Shown: positions 1 through 8,651, counted from the stretch's first letter. The stretch is DNA of 12,824 bases from Rhizobiales bacterium UBA3584 (GCA_002375765.1 DFMV01000026.1:1-12824); one strand, 5' to 3'. The notes: generated by a model from the sequence alone, not told the origin. Translations and numbers: made by a program.

Positions 1-3
1 CGA

Positions 4-33
4 TTGACTCTTGGTTCGATCTGAGTCCAAATA
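4..33 (+). promoter_or_regulatory. candidate promoter of the imuA-imuB-dnaE2 operon
   Basis: TTGACT at 4-9 matches five of six bases of the sigma-70 -35 consensus. A weak AT-rich -10 candidate (CAAATA, 28-33) lies 18 bp downstream. If this is right, transcription starts near position 40, inside the LexA box, giving a leader of only about 15 nt. The -10 match is poor, so the assignment rests on the -35 and on the position of the operator. Confidence 0.35.
14..28. promoter_or_regulatory. degenerate second LexA-like box, GTTC-N7-GTCC
   Basis: GTTC at 14-17 and GTCC at 25-28 have the correct 7-bp spacing and one mismatch to GTTC-N7-GTTC. The site is in the opposite orientation to the exact box at 34-48 and lies between the candidate -35 and -10. 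It could be a weak second LexA site or chance. Confidence 0.3.
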
Positions 34-48
34 GAACAAAATAGGAAC
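34..48. promoter_or_regulatory. LexA (SOS) box, GAAC-N7-GAAC
   Basis: GAAC at 34-37, seven bases, then GAAC at 45-48 form an exact direct repeat. This is the reverse complement of GTTC-N7-GTTC, the established LexA operator of Alphaproteobacteria. It ends 8 bp before the imuA ATG and overlaps the likely Shine-Dalgarno AGGAA (43-47). Bound LexA would cover the expected transcription start. The cassette is damage-inducible in other alphaproteobacteria, which fits. Confidence 0.9.
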
Positions 49-56
49 ATTGAGCC

Positions 57-836
57 ATGAACAAAGCCCGCCAGATCGGTGTGCTGCGGGAGGCTCTGGC
101 CAGTCTCGATCCTTTTGGCGAGACCGGGCGGCACGGCGTCTTCACTCTGGGCGCCGGCCCGGTCGATGATGCCTTGGGGGGCGGTCTGGCGCGGGGCGCC
201 GTGCACGAAATCTACCCTGCCCAGGCGTTCGACATCGCGGCTGCTGCAGGATTTGTGACCGGGCTCAGCCTGCGGGCGGCGCCCCGTGCGCCGCTGATCT
301 GGATACGGCACAGGCGCAGCGAAATCGAGACCGGGGCGCTCTACGCCCAGGGATTTGCCGAAATGGGGGTGGCGGGCGACCAACTCGTCGTGGTGCATGT
401 GAGCGATGTAGCCGATGGCTTGCGGGCGAGCCTTGAAGCCTTGCGGTGTCCGGGGCTGGGGGCAGTGATTTTCGAAAGCTGGGGCACTTCAAAACACCTC
501 GATCTCACGGCCAGCCGCAGGCTGTCACTGGCCGCGCAGGACAGCGGGGCCACGGGTCTGGTTTTGCGCGTGATGGCCCAGCCCGAGCCGAGCGCGGCTG
601 CAACGCGCTGGCAGATACAGGCGGCTCCGTCCTCCGATCCGCTTGGCATGCCCGGGCGGGCGGCGTTTTCTGCCCACCTGCTTCGCCAGCGGAGCGGGCC
701 GTCAGGCTGGCGCTGGAATTTGGAATGGAACCATGAAACCCTTGGATTTGCACAAGCCCAGGCGCTATCTGGCGTTGTGGCTGCCCCTCATCGTGACCGA
801 CCGATTGGTTCGCCAGGCTGGGCAAAAACGGGGTGA
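57..836 (+). CDS. imuA: ImuA, RecA-like accessory protein of the mutasome
   Basis: A 259-aa protein of the ImuA (SulA/RecA-like) family, which works with ImuB and DnaE2 in SOS-induced mutagenic translesion synthesis. Family landmarks are GGGLARGAVHEI at 41-52, the strand APLIWIR at 78-84, YAQGF near 96, SRRLSLAAQDSG at 153-164 and TRWQIQAAP near 183-191. A RecA-type Walker A would follow EIY, but no GKT/GKS is present there, so ATP binding in the RecA manner is doubtful. The ATG at 57 is preceded by AGGAA at 43-47, which lies inside the LexA box. It is first in the operon. The tail overlaps imuB by 104 bp, so the last 35 or so residues are read twice in different frames. The family assignment is firm from motifs and context. 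Confidence 0.93.
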   Translation: MNKARQIGVLREALASLDPFGETGRHGVFTLGAGPVDDALGGGLARGAVHEIYPAQAFDIAAAAGFVTGLSLRAAPRAPLIWIRHRRSEIETGALYAQGFAEMGVAGDQLVVVHVSDVADGLRASLEALRCPGLGAVIFESWGTSKHLDLTASRRLSLAAQDSGATGLVLRVMAQPEPSAAATRWQIQAAPSSDPLGMPGRAAFSAHLLRQRSGPSGWRWNLEWNHETLGFAQAQALSGVVAAPHRDRPIGSPGWAKTG

Positions 837-2289
837 TCGTCCTTTGGTGGTCGTTGCCCGCAAGGGCAATATTCTGGCCCTGGTGGGGGCTGATGCCAAT
901 GCCCGCCGACAGGGTTTGAAACCCGGTCTTGCTTTTGCCGACGCAAAGGCAAGGGTGCCGCACCTCGACGTCGTCGAGCACGACGAGATGGCCGATGCCG
1001 ACCTTTTCGAGAAACTGGCCGATTGGTGTGATCGCTACACCCCCTTGGTTGCCACCGAGCCGCCCGACGGGATCGTGTGCGACATTACGGGTGTGCCCCA
1101 TCTGTTCGGTGGAGAGGCGGGGTTGGTTGCCGATATGGAAACCCGGTTAAGGGCGCAGGGCTTTGCAACCCGCATCGCCATTGCAGGAACGGCGCGCGCG
1201 GCACGGGCGCTGGCCCGGTTCGGCAGAGGCGGGATCGTTGCGTCCGGAGCCGAAGCGCATGCTCTGGCCGGCCTGCCGGTCGAGGCGCTCGAAGCGGGGC
1301 ACAAAACCACTACGGGCCTGCGCCGGGCCGGTCTCACCGCGATCGCCGATCTCGCCGCCCGTCCCAGAAAGCCGCTCGCGGCGCGGTTTGGAGATGAGAT
1401 GACGGCGGTTCTTGCGCAACTCCTTGGAGAGATCGACCGGCCGATCACCCCGCGCCGACCCCTGCCGGACTTTGTGGCCGAGCAGCGCTTTGCCGATCCC
1501 ATCGGGCTCATGGACGATATCGTCGCTGCGCTCGCAACGCTTTGCGCAGATCTTTGCAAGAGTCTAAATCGTCATGGACAGGGCGGGCGGTGTTTTGAGG
1601 CTGCATTCTTTCGCGCCGATGGCAAAGTTACCCGTATCGAATTGCTCTCGGGACAGCCGCTCAAGGAGGCGGGGGTTCTTACGCGGCTGTTGGAAATGCG
1701 GCTCGATGCCCTGGCCGATCCGCTCGATCCGGGTTTCGGGTTCGACATGATCAGGCTTTCGGTGCTGGCGGGTGACGATATGGCCGCGGTGCAGAGCGGG
1801 CTTGATGGCAAGGCGATTGCCGCGGTGGAAGTGCGCGATCTGATCGATCGGCTGAGTGCGCGGTTTGGCGCGGACGCGGTGCAGCGATTTGTTGCCAATG
1901 ACAGCCACCTGCCCGAGCGGGCCGCGCGCGCCATTCCGGCGATCTCGGATGAAAACCCAGGCGGGGCATGGCGGCAGACAGGTCCGTTCGGTGTTCCGGC
2001 CCGCCCCCTGTTTCTCTTTTATCCGCCGCCCACCATTGAGGTGATCGCCGAAGTTCCCCATGGACCACCGCGCAGATTTCAGTGGCGACGGGCCTGGTTC
2101 GATATCGTCATGGCCGAAGGCCCCGAGCGCATATCTCCTGAATGGTGGCGCAAAACCAGCGATACGCGCACACGCGATTATTTTCGCATCGAGGATGCGT
2201 CCGGGCGCCGGTTCTGGGTGTTCCGGTACGGGTTTTACGGCATCGGCACCGAGCCGGTGCGCTGGTATCTGCATGGGGTCTTTCCATGA
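733..2289 (+). CDS. imuB: ImuB, catalytically inactive Y-family polymerase homologue (mutasome adaptor)
   Basis: A 518-aa Y-family relative that links DnaE2 and ImuA to the beta clamp. The open frame extends upstream to 643, but the family-typical start (RRYLALWLP at 10-18) points to the ATG at 733, which is preceded by GGAATGGAA. The catalytic carboxylates of true Y polymerases are missing: the first motif has no aspartate, and the SIDE motif reads PPDG before CDITG (116-120). HLFGGE (123-128) and the C-terminal block with RPLFLF, GPERISPEWWR, RDYFRIED and WYLHG are typical of ImuB. QSGLDG at 354-359 sits where the clamp-binding QxxLF-type motif is expected. The start overlaps imuA by 104 bp; the stop overlaps the dnaE2 start (ATGA), suggesting translational coupling. 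Assignment is firm. Confidence 0.95.
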   Translation: MKPLDLHKPRRYLALWLPLIVTDRLVRQAGQKRGDRPLVVVARKGNILALVGADANARRQGLKPGLAFADAKARVPHLDVVEHDEMADADLFEKLADWCDRYTPLVATEPPDGIVCDITGVPHLFGGEAGLVADMETRLRAQGFATRIAIAGTARAARALARFGRGGIVASGAEAHALAGLPVEALEAGHKTTTGLRRAGLTAIADLAARPRKPLAARFGDEMTAVLAQLLGEIDRPITPRRPLPDFVAEQRFADPIGLMDDIVAALATLCADLCKSLNRHGQGGRCFEAAFFRADGKVTRIELLSGQPLKEAGVLTRLLEMRLDALADPLDPGFGFDMIRLSVLAGDDMAAVQSGLDGKAIAAVEVRDLIDRLSARFGADAVQRFVANDSHLPERAARAIPAISDENPGGAWRQTGPFGVPARPLFLFYPPPTIEVIAEVPHGPPRRFQWRRAWFDIVMAEGPERISPEWWRKTSDTRTRDYFRIEDASGRRFWVFRYGFYGIGTEPVRWYLHGVFP

Positions 2290-5200
2290 GCTTTTATGCG
2301 GAGCTGGCAACCACGACCAATTTCTCCTTTCTGCGCGGTGCGTCGCACGCTCAGGACATGGTTCTGACCGCACTGTTGCTGGGCCACCAGGGGATCGGTA
2401 TTGCCGACCGCAATTCGGTGGCCGGGGTGGTGCGCGCCTTTGGGGCGCTGGAAGATCTGCGCAAGGGCGTAAAACCAGTCGACAAGGTGCGCGAAGGGTC
2501 GGGACCGGGGGAATATGTGCTGGTGGACCGGCACCCCGAACTCGATTTTCCCTTCACCCTCGCCGATCTTCAGGCGCGCGCGAAAACCTTCAAGCTCGCG
2601 GTGGGAGCCCGTCTGGTTTTTACCGATGGAACGCCCGACATCATCGCCTATCCTCAGGACCTGGAGGGATGGGGGAAGCTGTGCCGGCTTTTGACGCGCG
2701 GCAATCGCAAGGCGAAAAAGGGCGAGTGTATCCTGACCCTTCCCGATCTGGTTTTCGCCGCATCGGGGCTGAGCCTGATCGTGATGCCCGATGACGAAAA
2801 GCCGGGGCTGGACAAGGCTCTCAAGGACCTCTCGCGGGTTTCGGCAACCCTCTGGCTGGGGGTGAGCATGGGGCATAAAAGCAATGATCTGCGCCGTCTG
2901 CACCATTTGGGGCTTTTGGCCCAGGCCCATGGGGTGCCGCTGATCGCCACCAATGATGTGCTCTATCACGCTGCCGGGCAGCGCGATCTGCAGGATATTC
3001 TCACCTGTATCCGGGAGGGTGTGACGATTGAAACGGCCGGCACGCGGCTGGAGGTCAATGCGGAACGCCATCTCAAGACGCCCGAGGAAATGGAGCGGCT
3101 GTTTCACCCATGCCCGCAAGCCATCGCCCAGACCGAGGCGTTCTTGCAGACTATCGATTTTTCGCTCGATCAATTGCGTTATCAATATCCAGAAGAACCT
3201 GTTCCCAAAGGATGGACCCCGCAGGCCTGGCTTGAGGAAATCACCTGGCGGCGGGCGGACCTGCGCTACCCCGAAGGAGTGCCTGCAAAGGTCAGAGCCC
3301 AGATCGAGAGCGAACTCGCGCTGATCGGGAAGCTTAACTACGCCACCTATTTCCTCACCATCTTCGATATCGTGGAGGTGGCAAGGAGCAAGAACATCCT
3401 CTGCCAGGGACGCGGATCGGCGGCCAATTCGGCGGTCTGTTTCGTTCTCGGCATCACAGCAGTGGACCCGGCCGAACATCAATTGCTGTTTGCGCGGTTT
3501 CTCTCGGAAAACCGGGGCGAACCGCCCGATATCGACGTGGATTTCGAGCATGAGCGGCGCGAAGAAGTGATCCAGCACATCTACACGACCTATGGCCGGC
3601 ACCGGGCGGGGATCGCGGCGACGGTGATCAGCTATCGCCCGCGCTCGGCCATCCGCGAGGTGGGCAAGGCGCTGGGGCTGACCGAGGACATCACCTCGCG
3701 CATCGCCTCGACCGTCTGGGGAAGCTGGAGCGGGGAGGGGTTGCCGGAAAAGCATATTGAACAGGCCGGGCTCGATCCGTCCAATCCCAATATCGTGCGC
3801 GCCGTGAAACTGGCGACACGGCTTCTGGGCTTTCCGCGCCATCTTTCCCAGCATGTGGGCGGGTTTGTGCTGACCCAGAACCGACTGGATGAATATGTGC
3901 CCGTGGCCAACGCGGCGATGGAAGATCGAACCTTCATCGAATGGGACAAGGACGATATCGACAGGGTGGGCATGCTCAAGGTCGACGTGCTCGGCCTGGG
4001 CATGCTGACCTGCATCCGCAAGGCGCTCGAACTGATCGAGATACATTACGACAGGAAGCTGGGGCTGGCCGATATCAAGGCCACCGATGATGACGCCGAG
4101 GGCGTCTTCGACATGCTGTGCGAGGGCGATTCCATCGGGGTCTTTCAGGTGGAAAGCCGGGCGCAGATCAACATGCTGCCCAGGCTCCGACCAAGAGAGT
4201 TCTACGATCTCGTCATTCAGGTGGCGATCGTCAGGCCAGGCCCGATCCAGGGCGACATGGTTCACCCCTATCTGCGGCGGCGGAGTGGACAAGAAGATGT
4301 CAAATATCCCGCGCCTAAACCGCCCCATGACCCCAACGAATTGCGTACCGTTCTGGAACGGACCAAAGGCGTTCCCCTGTTTCAGGAACAAGCCATGCAA
4401 CTGGCCATGGTCGCGGCCGAATTCACCGACGACGAAGCCAACGGTCTGCGCAAAGCCATGGCCACGTTCCGCCATAACGGCACCATTGGCCAGTTCAAGA
4501 CGATGATGATCGAACGCATGGTGGCGCGTGGATATGACGAGGATTTTGCCAGGCGATGCTTTAGCCAGATCGAGGGGTTCGGCGATTACGGCTTTCCCGA
4601 AAGCCACGCAGCCAGCTTTGCCAAGCTGGTTTATGTTTCGGCCTGGATCAAGAAATACTACCCCGACGTCTTTGCCTGCGCGCTGCTCAATTCCCAGCCC
4701 ATGGGATTTTACGCCCCGGCCCAGATCGTGCGCGATGCGCGCGAACATGGGGTTGAGGTGCGACCGATAGATGTCAATTCCAGCACCCATGACAATGGAC
4801 TCGAAGAGGCGCCGGCCCCCTATTGCGCCCTGCGGATCGGGTTTCGTCAGATCGACGGGTTCAAAAAGGCCTGGAGCGAAAAGCTTGTGGCGCGGCGGGG
4901 CGCAAATTATGGGTCGATCGACGATTTCTGGCAGCGCTCGGGCGTGCCGGTGCGGGCGCTGACGCTTCTTGCCGATGCCGATGCGATGGGCTCAATGGGG
5001 CTCGGGCGGCGCGAAGCGGCCTGGCGTGTCAGGCGCTTGCCGCAGGACGATCCGCTCCCCCTTTTCGCCGCTGCCCAGGGACGCGAATTGGGGGAGGAAG
5101 ACGATATGAACCTGCCCGATATGGCGCTATCGGAACATGTGATCGCCGATTATCAAACGGCCCGGCTGTCGCTCAAGGCCCATCCGATGGTGTTCCTGCG

Positions 5201-5642
5201 CGAACAGTTTGCTGACGAGGGCGTGCTCAGTTGCAAAGGGCTCGACCAGGTGCGCGATGGCAAAATGGTCAAGGTGGCGGGGATCGTTCTGGTGCGGCAA
5301 AGACCGGGCAAGGGCAATGCGATTTTCATGACCATCGAGGATGAAACCGGTATTGCCAACGGGCTGATGTGGGCCACACGGTTTGAAAAATACCGGCGCC
5401 AGATCATGGCGTCGCGCCTTGCGGTGATCGAGGGGCAGTTGCAAAAGAGCAAGGAGGGCGTGATCCATGTGATCGCCAGCGCGGTCCATGACCGGTCCGA
5501 TCTGCTTGATTCCCTGGCTATGTCTCACCGCGCCAATCCGCAATTGACGCGGGCCGATGAGGCGACCCATCCCGTACCGCAACGGCTGCACGGTCATCCA
5601 CGCAACAGACGCGTCGTGCCCAAATCGCGCGATTTCCATTGA
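2286..5642 (+). CDS. dnaE2: DnaE2, error-prone DNA polymerase III alpha subunit
   Basis: An 1118-aa C-family polymerase, normal length for DnaE2, that extends past lesions with ImuA and ImuB. The frame is open upstream, but MSFYAEL at 2286 is the family start and overlaps the imuB stop (ATGA). Order: PHP domain (about 1-280), palm with PDIDVDFEHERREEV (D415, D417) and KVDVLGLG (D567), fingers/thumb, a C-terminal OB fold (VKVAGIVLVRQRPG onward) and the family-typical end PKSRDFH. In the PHP domain the usual metal-binding motif is replaced: ELATTTNFSFLRGAS lacks the first histidines and the following aspartate. PHP-based proofreading is therefore unlikely, as expected for this mutagenic paralogue. 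It should be SOS-induced with imuAB. No convincing terminator follows within 200 bp. Assignment is very firm. Confidence 0.97.
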   Translation: MSFYAELATTTNFSFLRGASHAQDMVLTALLLGHQGIGIADRNSVAGVVRAFGALEDLRKGVKPVDKVREGSGPGEYVLVDRHPELDFPFTLADLQARAKTFKLAVGARLVFTDGTPDIIAYPQDLEGWGKLCRLLTRGNRKAKKGECILTLPDLVFAASGLSLIVMPDDEKPGLDKALKDLSRVSATLWLGVSMGHKSNDLRRLHHLGLLAQAHGVPLIATNDVLYHAAGQRDLQDILTCIREGVTIETAGTRLEVNAERHLKTPEEMERLFHPCPQAIAQTEAFLQTIDFSLDQLRYQYPEEPVPKGWTPQAWLEEITWRRADLRYPEGVPAKVRAQIESELALIGKLNYATYFLTIFDIVEVARSKNILCQGRGSAANSAVCFVLGITAVDPAEHQLLFARFLSENRGEPPDIDVDFEHERREEVIQHIYTTYGRHRAGIAATVISYRPRSAIREVGKALGLTEDITSRIASTVWGSWSGEGLPEKHIEQAGLDPSNPNIVRAVKLATRLLGFPRHLSQHVGGFVLTQNRLDEYVPVANAAMEDRTFIEWDKDDIDRVGMLKVDVLGLGMLTCIRKALELIEIHYDRKLGLADIKATDDDAEGVFDMLCEGDSIGVFQVESRAQINMLPRLRPREFYDLVIQVAIVRPGPIQGDMVHPYLRRRSGQEDVKYPAPKPPHDPNELRTVLERTKGVPLFQEQAMQLAMVAAEFTDDEANGLRKAMATFRHNGTIGQFKTMMIERMVARGYDEDFARRCFSQIEGFGDYGFPESHAASFAKLVYVSAWIKKYYPDVFACALLNSQPMGFYAPAQIVRDAREHGVEVRPIDVNSSTHDNGLEEAPAPYCALRIGFRQIDGFKKAWSEKLVARRGANYGSIDDFWQRSGVPVRALTLLADADAMGSMGLGRREAAWRVRRLPQDDPLPLFAAAQGRELGEEDDMNLPDMALSEHVIADYQTARLSLKAHPMVFLREQFADEGVLSCKGLDQVRDGKMVKVAGIVLVRQRPGKGNAIFMTIEDETGIANGLMWATRFEKYRRQIMASRLAVIEGQLQKSKEGVIHVIASAVHDRSDLLDSLAMSHRANPQLTRADEATHPVPQRLHGHPRNRRVVPKSRDFH

Positions 5643-5768
5643 TCGGGCGCCAGGGTGTCACAAGAAATGCCGACCGCCGGCACGATCGTGGCTCAAGACC
5701 TTTATTGGCCGGTTGTGCGAACGACACCAAGAGCGCTTATCCGGTTGGGGAGCGCGGCAAAACAAAGG

Positions 5769-5814
5769 CTTAGAGCAATCGAGACGCTTCAAAGAAGTGC
5801 TGAAATGCACTAAG
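5769..5814. repeat. 46-bp imperfect inverted repeat upstream of galM
   Basis: The ends are CTTAG (5769-5773) and CTAAG (5810-5814). The arms, about 17 nt each (left from CTTAGAGCAATC, right ending in TGCACTAAG), match at roughly 11 positions when folded. Inside the right arm AGTGC (5796-5800) and GCACT (5807-5811) form a further perfect 5-bp inverted repeat. The AGAGC start and CTGAAATGC end resemble, from memory, palindromes scattered between genes in Hyphomicrobiales, so this may be a decayed copy. An operator for galM is the alternative. It lies 30 bp before the galM ATG. Confidence 0.4.
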
Positions 5815-5843
5815 AGCGGTGCGAAAACAAACGGAGAGCGCAC

Positions 5844-6842
5844 ATGGCCAGGGTTGTTGGAACGTTTAACGGACAAGATGTTCATGAGGTGGTTTTGACC
5901 TCTCAAACCGGCGTTTCGGTGGCGGTTCTGACCTATGGCGCGCTGGTCCGGGACTGGCGAGTGCCAGTGGGTGGCAAGATGCGCCCGGTGGTCTTGGGGT
6001 TTGACAAATTCGATTCCTATCCCGCCCACAGCCCTTATTTCGGGGCCATTGCCGGTCGGGTGGCCAACCGGATCGGCGGCGCGCAATTTACGCTCGACGG
6101 CGCGGTTTACCATTTGCCGGCCAATGAAGGACCCAACCAGCTCCATGGCGGCCCTGAAGGCATAGCGCAACAGATCTGGCAAATTGCCAAGGAGAACGCG
6201 GACAGCGTCACGCTGACGCTTTCCAGCCCGGACGGTGACATGGGCTATCCGGGCAATCTCGAGATATCGGTCACCTACAAGCTCAAGGGAAACCGGCTGG
6301 AGATCGATTTCGGTGCTAAAACCGACAGGCCGACTCCGGTCAATATCGTCCAGCACAATTACTTCAACCTGATGGGACATGGCGATGTGCTCGATCACCG
6401 CCTGTCCTTTGCCGCGGGCGCTTACACCGAACTTGGCGAGGGCCAGATCCCGACCGGCGCCATTTTGCCCACCAAAGGCACCGAGCTTGATTTCCGGGAA
6501 GCGCGGACCATGCGCCGGGCCGATGGGACCGGCCAGAAGATCGACTGCAATTTCGTCCTCGATACACGACGCGACCAGACCGAACCGGTGGCGGTGGTCG
6601 AGGCACCCGACCGCTCGCTGACGCTCAGGATCTATACCGATCAGCCCGGCCTGCAGGTCTATAATGGCTGGAAGCTCGATGTGCCGGTTTCCGGGCTGGA
6701 TGGAGCGCGCTACGCTGCCTTTAGCGGGCTCTGCCTCGAAGACCAGAATTTCCCCGATGCGATCAACAATCCGCACTTTCCGACGCCGGTGGTGACGCCG
6801 GAAGCACCTTATCGGCATTGGTGCGCGATCGAGATTGCCTAG
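5844..6842 (+). CDS. galM: aldose 1-epimerase (galactose mutarotase)
   Basis: A 332-aa GalM-family enzyme that interconverts alpha and beta anomers of galactose or glucose in the cytoplasm. Visible active-site landmarks are GRVANR (N75, R76), NQLHGGPEG (H101), QHNYFNLMG (H171, the presumed general acid) and CLEDQNFPDA (E299, the presumed general base). Length and order match the family. The ATG is preceded by a good Shine-Dalgarno, CGGAGAG. It lies 201 bp after dnaE2, so it is probably its own transcription unit and not part of the SOS operon. No galactose operon genes (galK, galT, galE) lie next to it, so the physiological sugar cannot be deduced; paralogues acting on other aldoses exist. 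Confidence 0.93.
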   Translation: MARVVGTFNGQDVHEVVLTSQTGVSVAVLTYGALVRDWRVPVGGKMRPVVLGFDKFDSYPAHSPYFGAIAGRVANRIGGAQFTLDGAVYHLPANEGPNQLHGGPEGIAQQIWQIAKENADSVTLTLSSPDGDMGYPGNLEISVTYKLKGNRLEIDFGAKTDRPTPVNIVQHNYFNLMGHGDVLDHRLSFAAGAYTELGEGQIPTGAILPTKGTELDFREARTMRRADGTGQKIDCNFVLDTRRDQTEPVAVVEAPDRSLTLRIYTDQPGLQVYNGWKLDVPVSGLDGARYAAFSGLCLEDQNFPDAINNPHFPTPVVTPEAPYRHWCAIEIA

Positions 6843-7283
6843 AATTGATCGCTGTTGGACCTAGTGTTGATGCGCGCTGACGGTTCGGCATGACACAGGT
6901 TTGAACAAGAATGCAGGGCGGATGCGACCGATCCTGTCAACCTGCTTTGCGTTTTGGCTTGCTGAGCAAACGCCCTCGCGAACAAAGGCGGCGATCAGCA
7001 CGATTAAACCCGCGCCGAAAATGATGCGCATCACACCAACATTGAGCTTTAACGGCAAAGCGCGAAATAGCGGATGCAGCTTTGGGGGGTAGTCCCGATT
7101 GCTGCATTTGTCTGCCAGCATTCCTGGATTGAAAGCAACGCGATCGGCCATCGCGATTGTCGCTCTGGGATCCGCCGCATTTAGGGCACAGTTGGTCACA
7201 CATTTGGACGACACGGCATCCCGGCGTTGCACCGGATGGGGCTGTGAAGTAAGTGCAGTTTTCAGTCACGATGAGAGAAACCT
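6843..7283. other. 441-bp intergenic region between galM and ugd
   Basis: No intact gene is convincing here on either strand. Short open frames on both strands have unbiased codon use and no good ribosome sites. One - strand stretch recalls a small membrane-protein family (separate entry). The last bases before ugd give the ribosome site GAGAG. I could not identify a clear sigma-70 promoter for ugd, though one would be expected here, nor a terminator for galM. Confidence 0.5.
6861..7052 (-). pseudogene. possible remnant of a DUF2892 (YgaP membrane-like) small protein gene
   Basis: On the - strand a frame reads LKLNVGV and then MRIIFGAGLIVLIAAF. The DUF2892 family starts with an asparagine-valine-glycine motif, a short spacer with DR, and then an RIIxG-type transmembrane helix. 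The resemblance is suggestive, but the spacer residues are missing and the second helix and its GxCPxY-type loop do not follow. There is no good ribosome site. It could be a decayed gene or a chance hydrophobic frame. Confidence 0.15.
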
Positions 7284-8651
7284 ATGCGTCTTGCGATCTT
7301 TGGAACCGGTTATGTCGGTCTTGTGACCGGCGCCTGCCTTGCCGATGTCGGCCATCAGGTGCTCTGCGTTGATGTGGATGCAGACAAAATTGCGCGTCTT
7401 AATGCTGGTGAAATCCCGATTCATGAGCCGGGACTTGACGAGGTGGTGGCCCGAAATGTCGAGATCGGCACACTCAAATTCACCACAGACATTGCAGGGG
7501 CCGTGTCTCACGGCCAGGTGCAGATGGTTGCCGTGGGCACACCGCCCGACGAAAGCGGCGCTGCCGATCTGCAATATGTCCTGGCTGTCGCCGAATCCAT
7601 CGGCAAGGCGATGGACAGGCGCAAGATCGTGGTGGTCAAGTCCACTGTGCCCGTCGGAACCAGCGACAAGGTGCGGGTCAGATTGGCCGAGGTTCTGGCG
7701 GCTCGGGGGTCTTCGCTCGAATTTGACGTGGTCTCGAATCCCGAGTTCCTAAAGGAAGGTGCCGCGGTCAACGATTTCCTCAAGCCCGACCGCATTATTG
7801 TGGGAACGGCCACCGAGCATGCGCGCGAGGTGATGAAGGAGCTTTACGAACCTTTCAACCGCAATCACGACCGCACGATCTATATGGATGTCCGCTCGGC
7901 GGAACTCACCAAATATGCCGCAAATGCCATGCTTGCGACCAAGATCAGCTTCATCAACGAGATCGCCAATCTTGCCGAACGGCTGGGGGCCGATATCGAA
8001 GAGGTGCGCCGGGGCATCGGGGCCGATCCGCGTATCGGGTATCATTTCATCTACCCTGGGTTGGGCTACGGCGGCTCGTGCTTTCCCAAGGATGTGCAGG
8101 CGCTGGTGCGCACGGCAATCGATATCGGTTATGATGCACCCCTGATCGCTGCCGTCGAAGCTGTGAATAACCGTCAGAAGACCACGTCGTTTGACAAAAT
8201 GGCCAGCCATTTCGGTGGCGCCCCAGGTCTTAAGGGTAAGCGGATCGCAATCTGGGGATTGGCATTCAAGCCCAACACCGATGACATGCGTGAAGCGCCA
8301 TCCCGCGTGCTGATTGAAGCGCTGTGGTCGGCCGGTGCAACCGTTGTCGCTTACGATCCCGTTGCCATGAACGAGACCGCGCGGATCTATGGCGAGCGCG
8401 ACGATCTCATTTTGGCCAAGGACAAATACGCGGCGCTCGACGGTGCCGATGCCCTGGCCATCTGCACCGAATGGCAACAGTTCCGGGCGCCAGATTTCGA
8501 TGAAATGGCGGAACGGTTGGCAACGAAACTGATTTTCGATGGCCGCAACATCTATGCCCCTGACAGGCTCAGCCGCGACGGCTGGACCTATATCAGTGTG
8601 GGGCGCGCGCCGGTTTATCCGCAGCTCGAAGCTGTCGAGAAGGTTTCGTGA
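7284..8651 (+). CDS. ugd: UDP-glucose 6-dehydrogenase
   Basis: A 455-aa cytoplasmic enzyme that oxidises UDP-glucose to UDP-glucuronate with two NAD+. The N-terminal Rossmann motif is GTGYVG (7-12). Catalytic residues line up with characterised UGDs: NPEFLKEG (E154, E158), [10 protein letters not shown] (K210, N214) and [10 protein letters not shown], with the nucleophile C266 and D270. The UDP-binding C-terminal domain contains [17 protein letters not shown]. Length is typical. The ATG at 7284 follows GATGAGAGAAACCT; an earlier ATG at 7271 is out of frame. It overlaps the downstream epimerase by 4 bp (GTGA), so the two form an operon supplying uronic acid nucleotide sugars for surface polysaccharide. 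A GDP-mannose dehydrogenase is a related alternative, but the sequence and the neighbour favour UGD. Confidence 0.95.
   Translation: MRLAIFGTGYVGLVTGACLADVGHQVLCVDVDADKIARLNAGEIPIHEPGLDEVVARNVEIGTLKFTTDIAGAVSHGQVQMVAVGTPPDESGAADLQYVLAVAESIGKAMDRRKIVVVKSTVPVGTSDKVRVRLAEVLAARGSSLEFDVVSNPEFLKEGAAVNDFLKPDRIIVGTATEHAREVMKELYEPFNRNHDRTIYMDVRSAELTKYAANAMLATKISFINEIANLAERLGADIEEVRRGIGADPRIGYHFIYPGLGYGGSCFPKDVQALVRTAIDIGYDAPLIAAVEAVNNRQKTTSFDKMASHFGGAPGLKGKRIAIWGLAFKPNTDDMREAPSRVLIEALWSAGATVVAYDPVAMNETARIYGERDDLILAKDKYAALDGADALAICTEWQQFRAPDFDEMAERLATKLIFDGRNIYAPDRLSRDGWTYISVGRAPVYPQLEAVEKVS

Noticed and set aside
505..2373. - strand frames opposite imuA and imuB (505-1101, 1564-2373)
   Set aside because: Shadows of confirmed genes; no family resemblance and no ribosome sites of note.
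2235..4790. Long - strand open frame (851 codons) opposite dnaE2
   Set aside because: It is antisense to the strongly conserved polymerase coding region and arises from its GC-biased codons. Its translation has no domain character.
5658..6818. 386-codon - strand frame opposite galM
   Set aside because: It is a shadow of galM, which has all catalytic motifs on the + strand.
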